Notes: a model not told the origin generated them from the letters alone. Positions 10,655 through 21,174 are shown, counted from the first letter of the stretch. The stretch is DNA of 64,000 bases from Pectinophora gossypiella (GCF_024362695.1 NC_065422.1:13515534-13579533); one strand, 5' to 3'. A program made the numbers and translations.

Positions 10655-10978
10655 CGTCAATCAGTCGTGGGAGAAGCTTGCCACTCAGAGATCGGACTGG
10701 CGATCTGCTGTCGAATCGGGATTAAAAAACTTTGAACGAACCCGTCTTGAAGATCTTGACGCCAAACGCCGGATCCGAAAAACTCGACCCAAGCCCTCCT
10801 ACCACTACACTTATAACTCAAATGGGACTCTCTATTGTGCTTCTTGCAACAGAACTTTCAAAACTAAATTTGGTTTTGCTAGTCACGCCCGCGCCCATGC
10901 AAGAGCCCAGGCTAACACTAGCTACGGGTGTCGCCGTCGACGAATACGTCTGGGAGGACATCATCATCATCATCATCA
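10655..10978 (+). pseudogene. LINE ORF2 C-terminus with C2H2 finger
   Basis: The frame ending at 11018 translates from about 10655 as a basic C-terminal region. It includes SWEKLATQRSDWRSAVESG and ends in a C2H2-like finger, C-A-S-C-N-R-T-F-K-T-K-F-G-F-A-S-H-A-R-A-H. Such a tail with a terminal zinc knuckle is typical of reverse transcriptase-endonuclease ORFs of several non-LTR clades. The element ends in a CAT/ATC run at 10959-10978. 5'-truncated and not functional. The His string seen in translation is the CAT microsatellite. Confidence 0.65.
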
Positions 10979-11160
10979 AGTGGGATTTTCCGTCGCAAGA
11001 TTCATTGTATTTTTTTAACTTTTTATAAATTATTCTCAAATCCATACTTTTGCAATGGAAAATTCCACTTGACAATAACTGAGAATCATGAGCAAAAACA
11101 ACCACTACAGTATTCGTCAATTTTGTCATCGTTACGGTGTCAGTTAAATCCTGTATACTT
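10979..11160 (+). mobile_element. MITE M2 partial copy
   Basis: AAGTGGGATTTTCCGTCGCA..GCAATGGAAAATTCCACTTG is the internal inverted pair of the M2 family. The right terminus near 11130-11158 (GTTACGGTGTCAGTTAAATC) is degenerate. The left terminus is missing. Confidence 0.6.
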
Positions 11161-11217
11161 TTTAAACTAAAATTGTTCTTTTAGAATTCCCTTTGCAGTT
11201 CATAACATTTATTTATT

Positions 11218-11391
11218 TTAATTAAAACACATACTGGTTCGTAAAGTTCGCGTTTAAAGTAGGGATATGAGACTCCCGATATTTCGACACTGTTGCAAGT
11301 GCCATGATCACGGGATGACTGACCCCTACGCCCCCCCTACATATAGGATCCCTAGTTTAAACGCGGTAAGAACCCGTTATTATGTGTTTTA
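11218..11391. mobile_element. MITE M3 copy
   Basis: Inverted ends AATTAAAACACAT.. and ..ATGTGTTTTAATT enclose CGCGTTTAAAGTAGGGATAT, the internal block CACTGTTGCAAGTGCCATGA and AAACGCGGTAAGAACCCGTT. The left arm is more diverged than the right. See the complete hairpin at 56554. Confidence 0.75.
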
Positions 11392-12361
11392 ATTATGACA
11401 ATAACCGCGTAAACTTAAAACTATGTTTTTTTTTATTTATTTGCACACAAAAGAAACAGACAGAACAGGTAAGCTTACTTTTATTTTCTCTAAGAAAGAG
11501 ATTTCTTTCAGCTGACCTACGTGACAAGGAGACATGCAGCGAATACTACTGTACACCGATAGATACAATTTGTCTTCAGATTACAAAACATAAAAACTTC
11601 ATCCGCTTTTTGTTAATTATCTGGCATTAAAACGAATAACAATAAAATAAACAGTACGGTATAACTTCAAATAGGTAATGTCTTAAAAAAGTTACTAAGT
11701 ACGTCTCTCTCTCTCTCTGATAGAAGATTTATCCCGGCAAAATTCAATTTAGAGGTGATTCGATTACTAAACTGGGAACACTAATATGCGCCCGGGGTAC
11801 TGGCCAGTATCACAGGCGAGGATATACCGCCCCCATAGACGACATAAGCTCTAGACACCTAATAACAGACGAATGTACTGACAACACATCTGACTAAAAG
11901 ATCAGATACATATCCGCAACCTGTGACCTCTCAACTATAAGCGTTTAGTATCTTGAGTAAGCCATTCCGTACGCCGCGTCATTCCGTACGTCCACCAGAT
12001 TCTCTCCTACTTCAGCTATTTGAAAGAATGAATTCTATGCGAAAAATCTTCCTCTTTCGTATGGGTTGTGGCGGACCCAACTAGTTGGCCAGCTAGTTCC
12101 GCACACATGCAACAGATGGCGCCATCATTCAATAATGCCGTCCTGAAACGCGCTAACAAAGTTTACACAGCGTGACGCATATACATATACTTCCAACATA
12201 ACTTTGTTAGATCATGGATCCTTGGTCACACTACCTTCTTGTGGCTAGCGGGGTACTATGCTCTGTTCAGTACCCCGAAAACATCCTTTGGCAGCAGCAC
12301 TCCATCGACGCCAAAGGGTTATGAGGTCAATTCAATTCATCATTCATTCATTGACTGAACT
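11392..12361. other. Unassigned, one short microsatellite
   Basis: CT-repeat at 11703-11718. Nothing else recognised. The block near 12245-12320 (CAGTACCCCGAAAACATCC, GGCAGCAGCACTCCAT) looks like retroelement sequence but cannot be placed in a family. Confidence 0.4.
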
Positions 12362-12588
12362 CGTCAATCCTGGTTGCAGAGTTATACTATTGGGCCACCA
12401 AAGGCCCTTAACGTGGCACATGTAACGACCACATACCAATTTAAGTAAATAATAGTTTCGACAATCGGGTGACCAGTTTCCAATGTCCTAATCAAACTAG
12501 TGATTTTTGAGATATTTCTTTATAGGCTTCGAACGCTGGACCTCCAGATCGTGAGCCCAATGTTGAACCTCTGAAACACGAAGGCCAT
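12362..12588 (-). mobile_element. SINE-A copy, old and diverged
   Basis: Recognisable by GGGCCACCAAAGGCCCTTAA (tail side, left) and by CGAACGCTGGACCTCCAGATCG (head side, right). It has lost the central block, leaving TTTCGACAATCGGGTGACC. One of the most decayed members in the window. Confidence 0.65.
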
Positions 12589-12976
12589 TAAAGCATTAGG
12601 CGTCTATTTGGTTGTATCGTCGATGGCCGCTCCACAGCTGCCTGGGGCGCTCAAATTATGCCTTCACGGAAGAATTATGTCCTTTACCTTCCCTCTCGTA
12701 AAATTACTTTATGTTCATCGAAATGGACACAGAAAGTCGGTTTCCTTTCTTGTCTAATTTAATTTCAAAGAAAATATTTTTTGCATTTCCCTTTTCGCTT
12801 TGCAGCAAACAAGATTTCCAGTACAAAGCCACGTTGGAATTTATGGAACAAAATATCTATAAATAATCTCTGCCCGCATTTCTTTACATCTGAACATTCG
12901 AATGGACTTAAAACGGGAACTCACGAAATAAAATTAAATTGGTTAAGGACGAAAAGAAAAGACTTGAAGTACAATT

Positions 12977-13140
12977 GTTATGGGCGATACGCTGATGCCT
13001 CGTCATCATAAGGTTCACCATATCCACCCTAGGACTTCAAAGCAACAATGGCCGCAAGTTTTCTTTGATTACTTGTAGCTCTGCCTACCCCATTAGGCAT
13101 CATGGCTATCATTTTATCAGTTTATGATATTAATAGTTGT
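12977..13140 (+). mobile_element. LINE 3' end (GTTATGGGCGATAGGCTGAT type)
   Basis: GTTATGGGCGATACGCTGAT, then CATAAGGTTCACCATATCCA and TTTTCTTTGATTACTTGTAG, matches the better-preserved copy at 36845-37085. The end is diverged (CATCATGGCTATCATTTT). Confidence 0.6.
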
Positions 13141-13320
13141 AAAAAAATAAAGAAACTAGTGTACGGTGTCCAAATATGAAAATATTTCTTTTTTCTGCCT
13201 CCTTAGAAATTAATTGACTAGATAGGTAGGATAGGTAAGTCGATTGTATTGCGCAGTCACAAATATTAAAAAAATAATGTACTTAATAATGATCTAAATT
13301 TTGCAGTTTATCATAATAAC

Positions 13321-13634
13321 GGCCACTGTGGTCCAGTGGTTGAGCGTTGGACTAACGATCCGGAGGATTTGAGCCTCGGGTTCGAATCCCGGTGGAGACA
13401 TATCACAAAAATCACTTTGATCCCTAGTTTGGTTACAGGCTGATTGTCCGAAAGTAAGATGATCCGTGCTTCGGAAGGCACGTTAAGCCGTTGGTCCCGG
13501 TTAATATTTACTGATGTAAGTGAGCAATCGTTACATGACCCATGTCAGGGGCCTTTGGCGGCTCAATCATAACCCTGAAACCAGGGTTGATGAGGCTGGT
13601 ATTCCACCTCACAACCCACACAATAAAAAGAAGA
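13321..13634 (+). mobile_element. SINE-A copy, full length
   Basis: Head GGCCACTGTGGTCCAGTGGT (A box TGGTCCAGTGG) and B box GGTTCGAATCC at about 13380. Then body, central block at 13469-13505, and tail CACCTCACAACCCACACAAT. The head resembles a tRNA but cannot fold as a complete one, so no tRNA gene is called. Confidence 0.85.
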
Positions 13635-14242
13635 TCATAATAATAATACTGTATTTCAAAATGACTGCAGTGTTGTGACTTTTCTTACCACAAAGTTCTT
13701 TATTACACTATAATAATACAGGAAAACTAATAATCACACATAGGATAAAAGAATTACAATAGGCTGTCTTATTGCTAAAAAGCAATAATAACATCCAACA
13801 AACAATGATATGAGAACAAACCATACTGCTCGTACTCTTAGTTACCAGGAGAACATAAACTACTGAGACCCTTGCGGAATTTTCCTTACGTCACGACCTC
13901 CGTAAAAATACGGCAGGTAGCATTAATAATGAAATATTCATGTGTAAACAATCTGCTGATGTCGAGAGAATGCCCAACAGGAAAATGGCAAGTGGTTTTT
14001 GCCTTTTAGACCTGCCAAATGAACTGTCTTCCGCTGCAATAAGGGTTTAAGGAAAGGCAGGTGCAAGTTGGTTTTTGAGTACAAATAAGGGGCGACAGCT
14101 ACCCGGACTACATAGGCAGCAATGAGCATAATCTAAATGGCCTAGTTTTATTCCAAGTGCGGACATTCTACTCGAAGATGTCAGGATTTTCAGTATCTAA
14201 CACAGAAAGGGTCTTACATAAGAATCTGGAATAAGTAACTAA
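13635..14242. other. Unassigned, holds one TACCAGG motif
   Basis: No gene or element found. Contains the best match to the recurring motif at 13843-13860 (listed separately). Confidence 0.4.
13843..13860 (+). other. Recurring TACCAGGANNNCATAAAC motif, best match
   Basis: One of eleven sites where TACCAGG is followed, after exactly four bases, by CAT. Others: 29179 (+), 32192 (+), 50148 (+), 50374-50391 (-), 54475 (+), 57528 (+), 58346-58363 (-), 62330 (+), 63554 (+) and 63700-63717 (-). Flanks share no homology and none lies in a SINE, which points to a protein-binding site rather than a transposon end. Function is unknown. Confidence 0.5.
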
Positions 14243-14534
14243 GGGGCCGTCCATTAATCCTGCGAGGTTCGAGAGGGGAGGAGGGGTCCATGAAAAAATC
14301 ACGAAATATCATAAGGGGGTAGGGGGGGGTGTAGTAATATATCACGAGTTTTTCAGCAAACGCGCGATACTGAACCGAAAAGCGGCGTTTCGTGCAATTA
14401 TTTTGGTAGGTACTAAAAATACACGTGATATAGGATAGGGGGTGGGGGGGGGGGGTTTGAACCTTACAATGTATCACTAAGGGGGGGTTAAAAATGCCAA
14501 AAAAAAAAACATCACATGATTAATGGACGGCCCC
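14243..14534. mobile_element. MITE with GGGGCCGTCCATTAAT ends, TAA duplications
   Basis: Terminal inverted repeats GGGGCCGTCCATTAATC and GATTAATGGACGGCCCC, flanked on both sides by TAA. The interior is G-rich on the plus strand (runs at 14318-14327 and 14441-14455) with no transposase. A 3-bp TAA duplication suits the PIF/Harbinger superfamily. A TA-duplicating family cannot be excluded. Confidence 0.7.
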
Positions 14535-14697
14535 TAACCCAAAGAATGGTGTTCGCATTTACAGTTGTTTTTTTTTTTGGAGGCACTGGATTGTTGTCTG
14601 GATACGTATCCCTTCAAGTATTTACAGAAATAATATCAGCAATTAACTACCATATATTAGTTTTTCTATTTTTTAATGTTTTGTGACCATTACAAAT

Positions 14698-14904
14698 GAT
14701 GGCTGATCACCTGATTGTCTGAAGTAAGATGATCCGTGCTTCGGAAGGCGCCATAAGCCGTTGGTCCCGGTTACTTAACGATGTAAGTAAATAGTCATTA
14801 CATGAGTCATGTCAGAGGTCTATGGCGGCTCAATAATAACCCTGCCACCAGGGTTGATGGGGTTGGTAATCCACCTCACAACCCACATGATAGAAGAAGA
14901 TTAT
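14698..14904 (+). mobile_element. SINE-A copy, 5'-truncated
   Basis: Starts within the body (GGCTGATCACCTGATTGTC), lacks the tRNA-like head, and keeps the central block and the tail CACATGATAGAAGAAGA. Truncation at the 5' side fits incomplete reverse transcription. Confidence 0.8.
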
Positions 14905-14934
14905 CTTATTTAAAAGAAGTAGTGGGAGTAATAA

Positions 14935-15145
14935 TTATCACGTGCTCAACGGTGAAGGAAAACATCGTGAGGAAACTCATATTCCCGAGAAATGCGTTTC
15001 GGAGGTATGTAACCTAACCTGCATTGGGCTGGTTTTCCCTTCGCGGGTTGGAATGAGAGACAGTTGCTTCTGTATAAAAACTGGAACTGTCAAATCTTCA
15101 GGTTTAGCGGACCCTGTGATAACGGGATAATGGTATGGAAATGAT
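14935..15145 (+). repeat. Dispersed repeat (CACGTGCTCAACGGTGAAGG family)
   Basis: Also present at 16722-16860 (+) and 38038-38240 (-). Shared phrases are AACATCGTGAGGAAACTCA, TTCCCGAGAAATGCGTTTCG, GGAGGTATGT and GCATTGGGCTGGTTTTCCC. I recognise it as a frequent lepidopteran repeat, probably part of a LINE. The copies differ by point changes and small indels. Confidence 0.6.
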
Positions 15146-15654
15146 GATTCCTAACGGGAGTGTCTTAAATGTACCAGGACATTATATTATCATGTAGGTA
15201 TTCCCACAGGAAAAACTTCGAAGAAAACTGGGAACTGAAATGTAATTTTCAATAAAAGGAAACGGACTACATAAATAAGTTAGGAAGGTCTAATTGGTGC
15301 TAAATTGTAGAAAGTGAAATAATAGAATCAGGCCTCCAATTAGGACCGCAGTTTGTGGTCGTTTTATGTATAACTTTGATCGTTAGTACGCCAAACTTCT
15401 GATGTCCTGGTAAAACAAGTGTATTCCACTCAAAAAATACTATTAGGGAGTTATCTCAGGGTCGCTGCTTGTGTTTTCTAGTTCGGATCTTTATAAACAA
15501 ATATTTTTTAATATGGTTTTTGTACAATGGAATATAACATGGTTATATTTATATCTATTTTTCCATAATGATGGATTCTTTTTTAACCTGATGAATGTAA
15601 TACACTAGAGGATTAATCGCTTGAGGACGGGTGACAAATGTACCTACTTTCCTT

Positions 15655-15776
15655 TTCTCGTGTGGGCTGTGAGATATGACCGATCTCGTCATCTCTGGTG
15701 TTTCTGTATATGATTTTTTTTTATCATTATGTCCCCTTCGGGATTCGAACCCAGGACCTCCAAATCACGGCGGCTA
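15655..15776 (-). mobile_element. SINE-A remnant, internal part deleted
   Basis: The tail CTCGTGTGGGCTGTGAG is joined directly, through a T run, to the head-proximal GTCCCCTTCGGGATTCGAACC. The body and central block are gone. Confidence 0.65.
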
Positions 15777-15809
15777 TTGATACAAAGTCCTAGATAAGAT
15801 AGATATTTA

Positions 15810-15947
15810 CAGTCATGAGCAATATAATGTACCCACTTTAGGACTCTGTCGCACTAACTTTGACATTTAGTGAGACTTACAGTTCAATTTGTCAAAAAGT
15901 TAATGTTACATGGTAACAAAGTGTATACATATTAATGCTCGTGACCA
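15810..15947 (-). mobile_element. MITE M1 copy, TA-flanked
   Basis: Reverse orientation of the element at 28749-28890. Ends CAGTCATGAGCAATATAATG and TATTAATGCTCGTGACC, core GACTCTGTCGCACTAACTTTGACA. Flanking TA suggests a Tc1/mariner-type non-autonomous element. Confidence 0.8.
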
Positions 15948-15967
15948 TACATATCTTGTGGAAGTCA

Positions 15968-16075
15968 TCACTAATTTAAGAGTCACGCTTTTGTCGGTGT
16001 AGCATTCTCCATGCTACATTTTAGGGAAAATAGGACAGTGGTTTTCCACTTGCCTTCCGCCGCGCACAATCTTGA
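15968..16075 (-). mobile_element. SINE-C copy, truncated
   Basis: LINE-derived end TTTAAGAGTCACGCTTTTGT, then GAAAATAGGACAGTGGTTTT and TTGCCTTCCGCC. Breaks off where the other copies continue to the GCAGTACTCTG block. Confidence 0.7.
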
Positions 16076-16404
16076 TACTTGTGGCTAAGTAGAGTTAGAA
16101 AAGGAGAAACATAACAATACAGATGACTCATTAAACATTGTTCCTCATGATTAAGTGGGTAAACCCAACAAGAGTAGTCGGTAAGCAGAGCTCTAAGCTA
16201 TCATCACTCAGTGACGGAGCGCTCTTGACCCAAACGAGGGATCACTCGCACTTGACGCGGCTCACTGTAAGCGGAGAGCGATAAGCGGAAATAACAGCGG
16301 AGATCACAGACAAGTATCTACTATTACGGAATATTGTAACAAGGTAACTTTATATTCAGCCAGATTATAACGAATTTAACTAACACATTCTAACATTACA
16401 AATA

Positions 16405-16625
16405 ATAAGTTCACTACTATATCCCAACGGTAAATCCATCGCAAGATGAACAAAGCACCCACACTTCACCGAGCTATCTGTTAGACCAAAGTGATGGGTG
16501 GTGAGCCATCCGCCATCTATAATAGTCGAGCCAATTGTGTTAGTGAAAACTGGAGAGAAGCTCATCATCAATTTAAGAGCCACGCTCTTGTCGGTGTAGC
16601 ATTTTCCATTCCAGTCTATCAAAGG
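16405..16625 (-). repeat. Dispersed repeat joined to an L-GAT LINE end
   Basis: 16405-16556 is a copy of the 2119-2290 family (CATCGCAAGATGAACAAAGC..GTGTTAGTGAAAACTG). From 16566 the sequence is the minus-strand C-terminus of the L-GAT LINE (CATCAATTTAAGAGCCACGC..CCATTCCAGTCTATCAAAGG), truncated near 16640. Confidence 0.6.
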
Positions 16626-16721
16626 CCAATTCCTTGACAAGTAAAACCCCTCCGAAAAGTAGCATGGAGAGAAGCTAGGAAGAAGAAAATTCTCGTTTAA
16701 TGTTTGGTTCATAAATGATTA

Positions 16722-16860
16722 TCACATGCTCAGCGATGAAGGGAAACATCGTGAGGAAACTCACATTCCCGAGAAATGCATTTTCGGAGGTATGTGATCT
16801 GACGTAACCTGCATCATTGGGCTGGTTTTCCCTACGCGGATTGGAAGGTCAGACAGGCAC
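16722..16860 (+). repeat. Dispersed repeat, second copy of the 14935 family
   Basis: CACATGCTCAGCGATGAAGG to GGTTTTCCCTACGCGGATTG. A C-rich run (CCCCCCTCCCCCTCCCCC) follows at 16918-16935 outside the repeat. Confidence 0.6.
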
Positions 16861-17765
16861 GTTATTTCGATACTTGTGTCTCTCAGTCATAGGATAAGGA
16901 ATAATAATACGGCAATACCCCCCCTCCCCCTCCCCCGACCCCGGTCTTACTTTAGTCTTCAATCGTATAGACGTCAGACTTGACACATACAGTTGTAAAA
17001 CAAGGTGTTTTGAATGAAGTGTCCGGGGTGTGCCAAAGTGTAGATTTCTTAAACGGGACAACATCTGGCCGATCGCTACACGCCAACAGTGGACCCCGGG
17101 GTCCAGCTAGCCAATTAGACGCCCTCCGAGAGGCCTCGAGCCGAGCGCTCTCACTCAGCCGCTTAACGTCTCATGTTGGTTAATCTTTGCTTCCACGTTT
17201 CGTCTCATAAAAATTAAGATATACATGAAGACCGTGTTAGTTACACCATGATTCAGCTTATGATTCTGAGTTGATATGAAGTGGAATTTTCAGTCGCAAA
17301 GTTGGTTAAGTTTCACTTGCGTTAAATCGTAAATTTTTAACAGTGATAAAAATATTATACGGGATTGAAATGTATCATTATCACTGCCATTGTCGATTAA
17401 CATAATCATTTACAATTTGGCTAAGGCCCCGGGATGGAAAGAACTAAAATTTGGAGTTTTTTGAGCCCCTAAAATTCAATATCAGTGTGATGTATTTCAA
17501 AGGCACACTTAACTACAACAAAGTTGTCCAAATTGATAAAAGTCTGGGTATTTCAGGATCGAATAAGTATTAGTTTTCAGAAAAAAGGGATCTAATTCCA
17601 AAATGGGCTAGATTAATTCAATAACATAAGGAACATGTAACCTTCAAGAGCATTTTCTATTAATGTGTAGACTTTCCATTTTCGAAGAAGCATTATTTTT
17701 CTAACCAGTTTTTTTAACTTATAGTATAATATAAAATAAGCTCACGATACTCCAATTAGGGTCAT
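16861..17765. other. Unassigned sequence with one MITE fragment
   Basis: 17258-17310 carries an M2-like piece (TATGATTCTGAGTTGATATG, GAAGTGGAATTTTCAGTCGC). The GC-rich segment 17060-17170 is unassigned. The rest shows nothing recognisable. Confidence 0.4.
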
Positions 17766-17767
17766 AA

Positions 17768-18058
17768 CATCATCGTCAGCCCATTAACGTCCCCACTGCT
17801 GGTGCACGGGCCTTCCCTATGGATGGATAGGGAGATCGGGCCTTAAACCATCACGCGGGCCCAGTGCGGATTGATGGTTATTAATGACTGCTAATGCAGC
17901 CGGGACCAACGGCTTAGCGTGCCTTCTGAAGCACTGAGGAGCTCGAGATGAAAACTTTTTTTTTGTGGTCACCCATCCTATGACCGGCCTTTGCGAAAGT
18001 TGCTTAACTTTAACAATCGCAGCCCGAGCGCGTTTACCGCTGCGCCACCGAGCTCCTC
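17768..18058 (-). mobile_element. SINE-5S copy 1
   Basis: Minus-strand full-length copy. 5' head at right (GAGGAGCTCGGTGGCGCAGC read on minus), GGATGGGTGACC block, central block near 17905-17940 with one change, tail of CAT/ATG units at 17768. Imperfect target duplications of about ten bases (TCATAACATC left, TCATAATATC right) flank it, showing an older insertion. Confidence 0.85.
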
Positions 18059-18064
18059 AAGATC

Positions 18065-18250
18065 ATAATATCACTAATTTAACAGCCACGCGCTTGGCAC
18101 TGTAGCATTCTCCATTCTTGTCTAACAAAAGCCAATTCTTTTACTTCCTTGTAACACACGACGTTCACCTTCTCTTTGATCTGTTCCATGTAAGCTCTTC
18201 TTGGTCTTCCACTTTCTCTCTTTCCTCGTAGCTTTCCTTTTATGATGTTT
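18065..18250 (-). pseudogene. L-GAT LINE ORF2 C-terminal fragment
   Basis: On the minus strand the sequence reads as the end of a reverse-transcriptase ORF: basic Lys/Arg-rich stretch, then roughly (R)AYMEQIKEKVNVV, a gap, KELAFD-like residues, and finally HRQ(A)RG(C) where the stop TAA falls in CTCTTAAATT-type sequence. Frameshifts break it. Its last codons are shared with SINE-C. Confidence 0.6.
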
Positions 18251-18556
18251 TTAATAAATTAAGGTAAAAAACTACTACTAGATACTAGGGTGTTGGTTTT
18301 AGGCCAATTAAGGTATTGCCCCAAAAAGATGGTGAACTCATTGCTAAAGGAAGTTCATCCCATCCAACCAAACTAACTGGTACTTAAACAATTCTTCTTG
18401 ATGCGATTCTTAATGTTAAATGACCAATTTTCTACTTACATACGTCGGGTTAAAAAAGACGCCATTTTTGACTTACCTGAAAAAGGAATCAATAATTAAT
18501 AAATAGAACACAATATACATAAACAGAACATAGATAATTGATACGTGGTATCAACA
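18251..18556. other. Unassigned sequence
   Basis: No gene or repeat recognised in this 300-bp interval. Confidence 0.4.
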
Positions 18557-18810
18557 GCCCTCGTGGTCTAGTGGTTAGAGCGTTGGACTCGCGATCTGGA
18601 GGTCCGGGTTCGATTCCCGATGGGGACATTGCAGGCTTGAGTCACCTGATTGTCCGAAAAAGTAAGATGATTCCGTGCTTCGGAAAGCACGCAAACACCT
18701 CCACCAACCCGCAGTGGACCAGCGTTGTAGAGTATGCTCCATACCCAATCCGGTTGATTGAGGGGAGGTCTGTGCCCAGTAGTGGGACGTGTATAGGCTG
18801 TTTATGTTTG
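18557..18810 (+). mobile_element. SINE-B copy
   Basis: Head CCCTCGTGGTCTAGTGGTTA with B box GGTTCGATTCC. The body is shortened compared with other SINE-B copies, since the TTGTCGAAATCACTTTGTGA block is deleted. Then a partial central block, then CCAGTAGTGGGACGTGTATA and GGCTGTTTATGTTT. The central block is cut from CACGTTAAGCC to CACGCAAACACC. Confidence 0.8.
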
Positions 18811-18846
18811 TTAATGACAACGGGATCGCATCCTATTACATAAAAC

Positions 18847-19559
18847 TTAACACGTTGAGTGCCATAACGGACACCATGTGTCTGACAGCATACTTTCCCC
18901 TGACGCATCACTAATAAATCGAGAATTATCCAAAAATCGTTGAGGAGTTTTTTCGCAAATATTGTCAGGAAATAACTCAAAAATTACGGGCGCCTTACAG
19001 AAACGACGATCTACTTATTATTTTCCGAGATGTCATATGGCAGACACCAGTGTCCGTCGCGGCCTGCGCGAACGTCCAACCGTATGTTCTTGCGCCGACG
19101 CCGAGTGGACAACGCTGTCGGTCCCCCTGATATACTATTTACAAGTAGTTAAAATAAAATAAGTAATGTTTTATTATCCATTTAACAGAGTAAAGACCAA
19201 AAAATAATGTCTAACTAACTATAACCTCATACTATTGAACGATATAAAATACTTTCTTTATGTACCTACAACATTTTTGAAAACATCTTCTTGAAATGTC
19301 CATAAATTCTAAGTCACTTAGTTTTTTTTTTTGTGCCAAGGGGTCAGATTGTACCGTGAGGCCACGCGGGTCACTTGCCGTAGTAAAAACAGTCGAAACG
19401 CTGGCCGACGGCCGCCTAGAGGCTTTCGAAGTGATCGTGGGCATGCGGACACACCGTGGCCGACGCGGCCTCCTGGACCCGACATACTGGCGGTCACATG
19501 GTGTCCGCTGCGGCTCACTGGACTAAACATGGTTTCTAGTATGGCACTCAACGTGTTAA
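18847..19559. mobile_element. piggyBac-like non-autonomous element
   Basis: Bounded by TTAA at 18847-18850 and 19556-19559 with 16-bp perfect inverted ends CACGTTGAGTGCCATA. TTAA target specificity is the hallmark of piggyBac elements. The interior has no transposase frame. It contains GC-rich patches (19040-19100, 19350-19520) and an AT-rich middle that may be a later insertion. A diverged left end lies at 10018. Confidence 0.75.
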
Positions 19560-19689
19560 ATAATATTTTTGTACAATCCCTTTCCCATTTCTTCCCTTCC
19601 CATTTACATTTATTTGTACAAATATCCAAAGGACCTACTGAAAGAATTCAGCTTCAAACAGGACAACTACTGGATAAACATTCCTGTAA

Positions 19690-20179
19690 TCTTCAGCGAA
19701 TTTGGACATACATACATAAGTTACGTGTATTTCCAACCGGAATGAGCAGACTATGGAATTCCATTTTGGCTTCGACCCTGACACACTTCTCTTGCTTCCT
19801 CTTCATCAATCGCTTCATACACGCACGCCGGTTCAGAGTATATCGTAATGAACCTTTTTTACGACATCTCCAATTTGGTCAATGAATGTTCTTCTAGGTC
19901 TTTCTCTGTCAGGCCTACCACCAACCTTCGCTTTAAATACCGCTTTCATAATTTTATTATCGTTTATCCGCTCTACGTGTCCAACTTACTCGTAACATTC
20001 CCTTCCCAATTTTAGTCACTATATCGTCTTTTACACCACATCTCTCTCTTATCATTCTTCTTACTCTGTCACTCAATTTAATACCGCAGTTACTACGCAA
20101 CAACCTTATTTCTACGACATTAATTTTACTTTCATGCTTCTTCTGCCATGCCTAACATTCACTACCGTACTTCAGCGTA
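19690..20179 (-). pseudogene. L-RTE LINE ORF2 C-terminal fragment
   Basis: Read on the minus strand: His-Glu-Ser-Lys-Ile-Asn-Val-Val-Glu-Ile-Arg, then a Leu/Arg-rich helix, IRERCGVKDDIV, KIGKGMLR and an RRPRK-like end. This order is typical of the region after the reverse-transcriptase domain in RTE-like LINEs. Frameshifts and stops interrupt it, so it is a dead fragment. Its 3' end continues left toward 19690 (CCGGAATGAGCAGACTATGG). A SINE-A sits immediately to the right. Confidence 0.65.
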
Positions 20180-20192
20180 GGGACAAGTACTT

Positions 20193-20526
20193 CTTCTTCT
20201 ATCGTGTGGGTTGTTAGGTGGATTACCAACCCCATCAATCCTGGTGTCAGGGTTACTATTGAGCCGCCAAAGGCCCCTGACATGGCTCATATAACGACTA
20301 CATACTTACATCACTAAGTAGTAACCGGGACCAACGGCTTAACGTGCCTTCCGAAGCACGGATCATCTTACTTTCGGACAATCAGGTGATCAGCTTGTAA
20401 TGTCCTAACCAAACTAGGGATCACAAAGTATTTTTTGTGGAATATCCCCACCGGGATTCGAACCCGGGACCTCCGAATCGTGAGCCCCACGCTTAACCAC
20501 TGGACCACGGAGGTCGTTGACGGTCG
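20193..20526 (-). mobile_element. SINE-A copy with 13-bp target duplication
   Basis: Full-length minus-strand copy flanked by GGGACAAGTACTT at 20180-20192 and 20527-20539. The perfect duplication shows a young insertion and fixes the element boundaries. About 14 extra bases (TCGTTGACGGTCG) lie between the head and the right duplication. Confidence 0.9.
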
Positions 20527-20539
20527 GGGACAAGTACTT

Positions 20540-20817
20540 ATACAAAATTGTTTAATTTCATAAAAACAACTTCCGGTCTTCAATATTAATAATGGAAACG
20601 AATTAATTTACCAGGAGCTCAGGGCCTTTAAAGGGGCCGTGTTTTATTAAATAATCATAATGAAAAGCAAGGAAGCAAGTCGTCCCCTGTTTGCGTTGTT
20701 CTATTCGATTTCATTTTCATGATAACGGCTATTGTAATATTATAAAAACATGCTGAGGTGTATACGTAGTTATATGCACCCATTCTGAATTTAAGGTCAA
20801 TGCATCCAAGCATGCAT
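20540..20817. other. Unassigned, ends in a target duplication
   Basis: Nothing recognised. The last 12 bases (20806-20817, CCAAGCATGCAT) are the left target duplication of the next SINE-5S. Confidence 0.4.
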
Positions 20818-21110
20818 CATCATCATCATCAGCCCATTAACGTCCCCACTGCTGGGGCACGGGCCTTCCCTATGGATGGATAGGGAGATCGGGCCTTAAA
20901 CCATCACGCGGGCCCAGTGCGGATTGATGGTTATTAACGACTGCTAATGCAGCCGGGACCAACGACTTAACGTGCCTTCCGAAGCACGGAGGAGCTCGAG
21001 ATGAAAACTTTTTTTTGTGGTCACCCATCCTATGACCGGCCTTTGCGAAAGTTGCTTAACTTCAACAATCGCAGACCGAGCGCGTTAACCGCTGCGCCAC
21101 CGAGCTCCTC
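20818..21110 (-). mobile_element. SINE-5S copy 2 with 12-bp target duplication
   Basis: Full-length minus-strand copy flanked by the perfect duplication CCAAGCATGCAT (20806-20817 and 21111-21122). Head, GAAGTTAAGCAAC block, GGATGGGTGACC block, T-rich linker, central block and CAT tail are all intact. Confidence 0.92.
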
Positions 21111-21141
21111 CCAAGCATGCATTGATGAATAAATATTTCTG

Positions 21142-21174
<33 letters not shown>

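Noticed and set aside
10959..10978. Run of six histidines in a 154-codon frame
   Set aside because: It is the CAT trinucleotide tail of a LINE fragment, not a metal-binding protein segment.
13321..13392. tRNA gene at the head of SINE-A or SINE-B copies (also 18557, 25913, 38669, 40072, 54651, 56978)
   Set aside because: A and B boxes are present, but the arms do not form a full cloverleaf. Each copy runs directly into the same SINE body, and copies are scattered with target duplications.
18957..19885. Long plus- and minus-strand frames over the piggyBac-like element (for example 19331-19885)
   Set aside because: The frame starts inside the element, runs across its right TTAA border and continues into LINE remnants. 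It has no transposase motifs.
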